Position numbers and translations under genes: made by a program
The notes under the pieces: model-generated
What the model was told of the DNA's origin: nothing
Seen by the model: only the letters and a program-made list of their open reading frames with translations
Database searches by the model: none
Source: an uncultured Pseudomonadota bacterium
GTDB taxonomy: Bacteria; Pseudomonadota; Gammaproteobacteria; Steroidobacterales; Steroidobacteraceae
Length of the DNA: 64,000 nt
Direction of reading: 5' to 3'
NCBI GenBank assembly: GCA_903868595.1
Contig: CAIPVV010000053.1
Span: forward strand, 62,001 to 126,000
Part shown: positions 63,609 to 64,000 of the stretch, piece by piece
How the letters are laid out: the number at the start of each line of letters is the position of its first letter
How positions within the stretch are numbered: position 1 is the first letter of the stretch

Positions 63609-64000
63609 ATGAAGAATATTTTGGGTAGTGCCTGCCTGGCCTGGGTACTCCTGACACTCGGTGCGCCGGCCCTAGGGCAGCTCAGAGAGGCCACTGTCAC
63701 CGGCGGCAAAGTCGCCGGCAGCGTTGAAGGTGGCGTCGGGATCTTCAGGGGCATCCCGTTCGCGGCTCCCCCGGTGGGTGGGCTGCGTTGGCAAGCGCCC
63801 CAACCCCCGAAGGATTGGTCCGGCGTCCGCCAGACCATCGCCTTCGCCCCGGCCTGCATGCAAAACCCCGCTTCGCTCGCGAGCCAGGCACCCGGCATCG
63901 TGGCCAGCGAGGATTGCCTCTACCTGGACATCTGGACCCCTGCCAAGGCGTCCGGTGAGAAGCGACCGGTGATCGCGTGGATCTATGGTGGCGGGTTCAA
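63609..64000 (+). CDS. Type B carboxylesterase, N-terminal part (runs off the window)
   Basis: The first 130 codons. Signal peptide (KNILGSACLAWVLLTLGAPA) then GIFRGIPFAAPPVGGLRWQA, EDCLYLDIWTPAKA and VIAWIYGGGF, the oxyanion-hole region of the carboxylesterase/cholinesterase family. The catalytic serine lies beyond the window edge. Secreted esterase of unknown substrate. Confidence 0.92.
   Translation, partial: MKNILGSACLAWVLLTLGAPALGQLREATVTGGKVAGSVEGGVGIFRGIPFAAPPVGGLRWQAPQPPKDWSGVRQTIAFAPACMQNPASLASQAPGIVASEDCLYLDIWTPAKASGEKRPVIAWIYGGGF

Overview
The window is high-GC, densely packed bacterial chromosome. The protein content points to a gammaproteobacterium, probably near Xanthomonadales, Nevskiales or Steroidobacterales. 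Signs are RdgC, YchJ, Hsp15 and twin-TM proteins, an aspartokinase N-terminus of the type seen in aspartokinase/diaminopimelate decarboxylase fusions, malate synthase G with GlcG, and DUF6491. This placement is inference from gene content. I saw no rRNA, tRNA, CRISPR array or complete insertion sequence.

Left part (1-19.1 kb): the start of aspartokinase, an L,D-transpeptidase, a MaoC hydratase, pobA, a lipocalin, folE followed by a BLUF blue-light sensor, a beta-propeller protein, cytochrome c' and a cytochrome b561. A four-gene operon follows: MBL hydrolase, DUF1592-type cytochrome, DUF1552 and ankyrin protein, most of it exported. Two ThDP enzymes come next, one of them a well-supported benzoylformate decarboxylase, with a Tat-exported dienelactone hydrolase between them. 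pobA and mdlC suggest aromatic acid catabolism.

Centre (19.3-31 kb): glcB-glcG, a twin-TM pair, a decayed LysR regulator divergent from a pirin, a ferredoxin-reductase-like flavoprotein, rdgC, DUF4136 and MgtC-like genes, a cytochrome c lipoprotein and a large DUF4382 lipoprotein.

Accessory core (31.5-44.2 kb): a two-component system runs into a tripartite DevBCA/MacB-like ABC exporter (outer-membrane factor, permease, ATPase, adaptor). An alpha/beta hydrolase and two half-size DMT transporters follow, converging on an opposite-strand operon of HAD phosphatase, class III aminotransferase, acyl carrier protein, ketoacyl synthase and GNAT acyltransferase. These eight genes look like an uncharacterised locus that builds and moves an acyl-amine or aminolipid.

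Right part (44.6-64 kb): a lone T4SS-type coupling ATPase; a second two-component system flanked by two matching GTCAG-N6-GTCAG sites, one before a 30-residue membrane peptide and one before two secreted-protein genes; a zone of decay (CocE hydrolase tail, broken HigB/HigA toxin-antitoxin); a histidine phosphatase, a second dienelactone hydrolase, a SagB-like nitroreductase, a phosphoribosyltransferase, Hsp15, a TonB-dependent receptor, YchJ, a lysine-tailed small protein, a seven-residue-repeat secreted protein, a secreted conserved protein and the start of a type B carboxylesterase.
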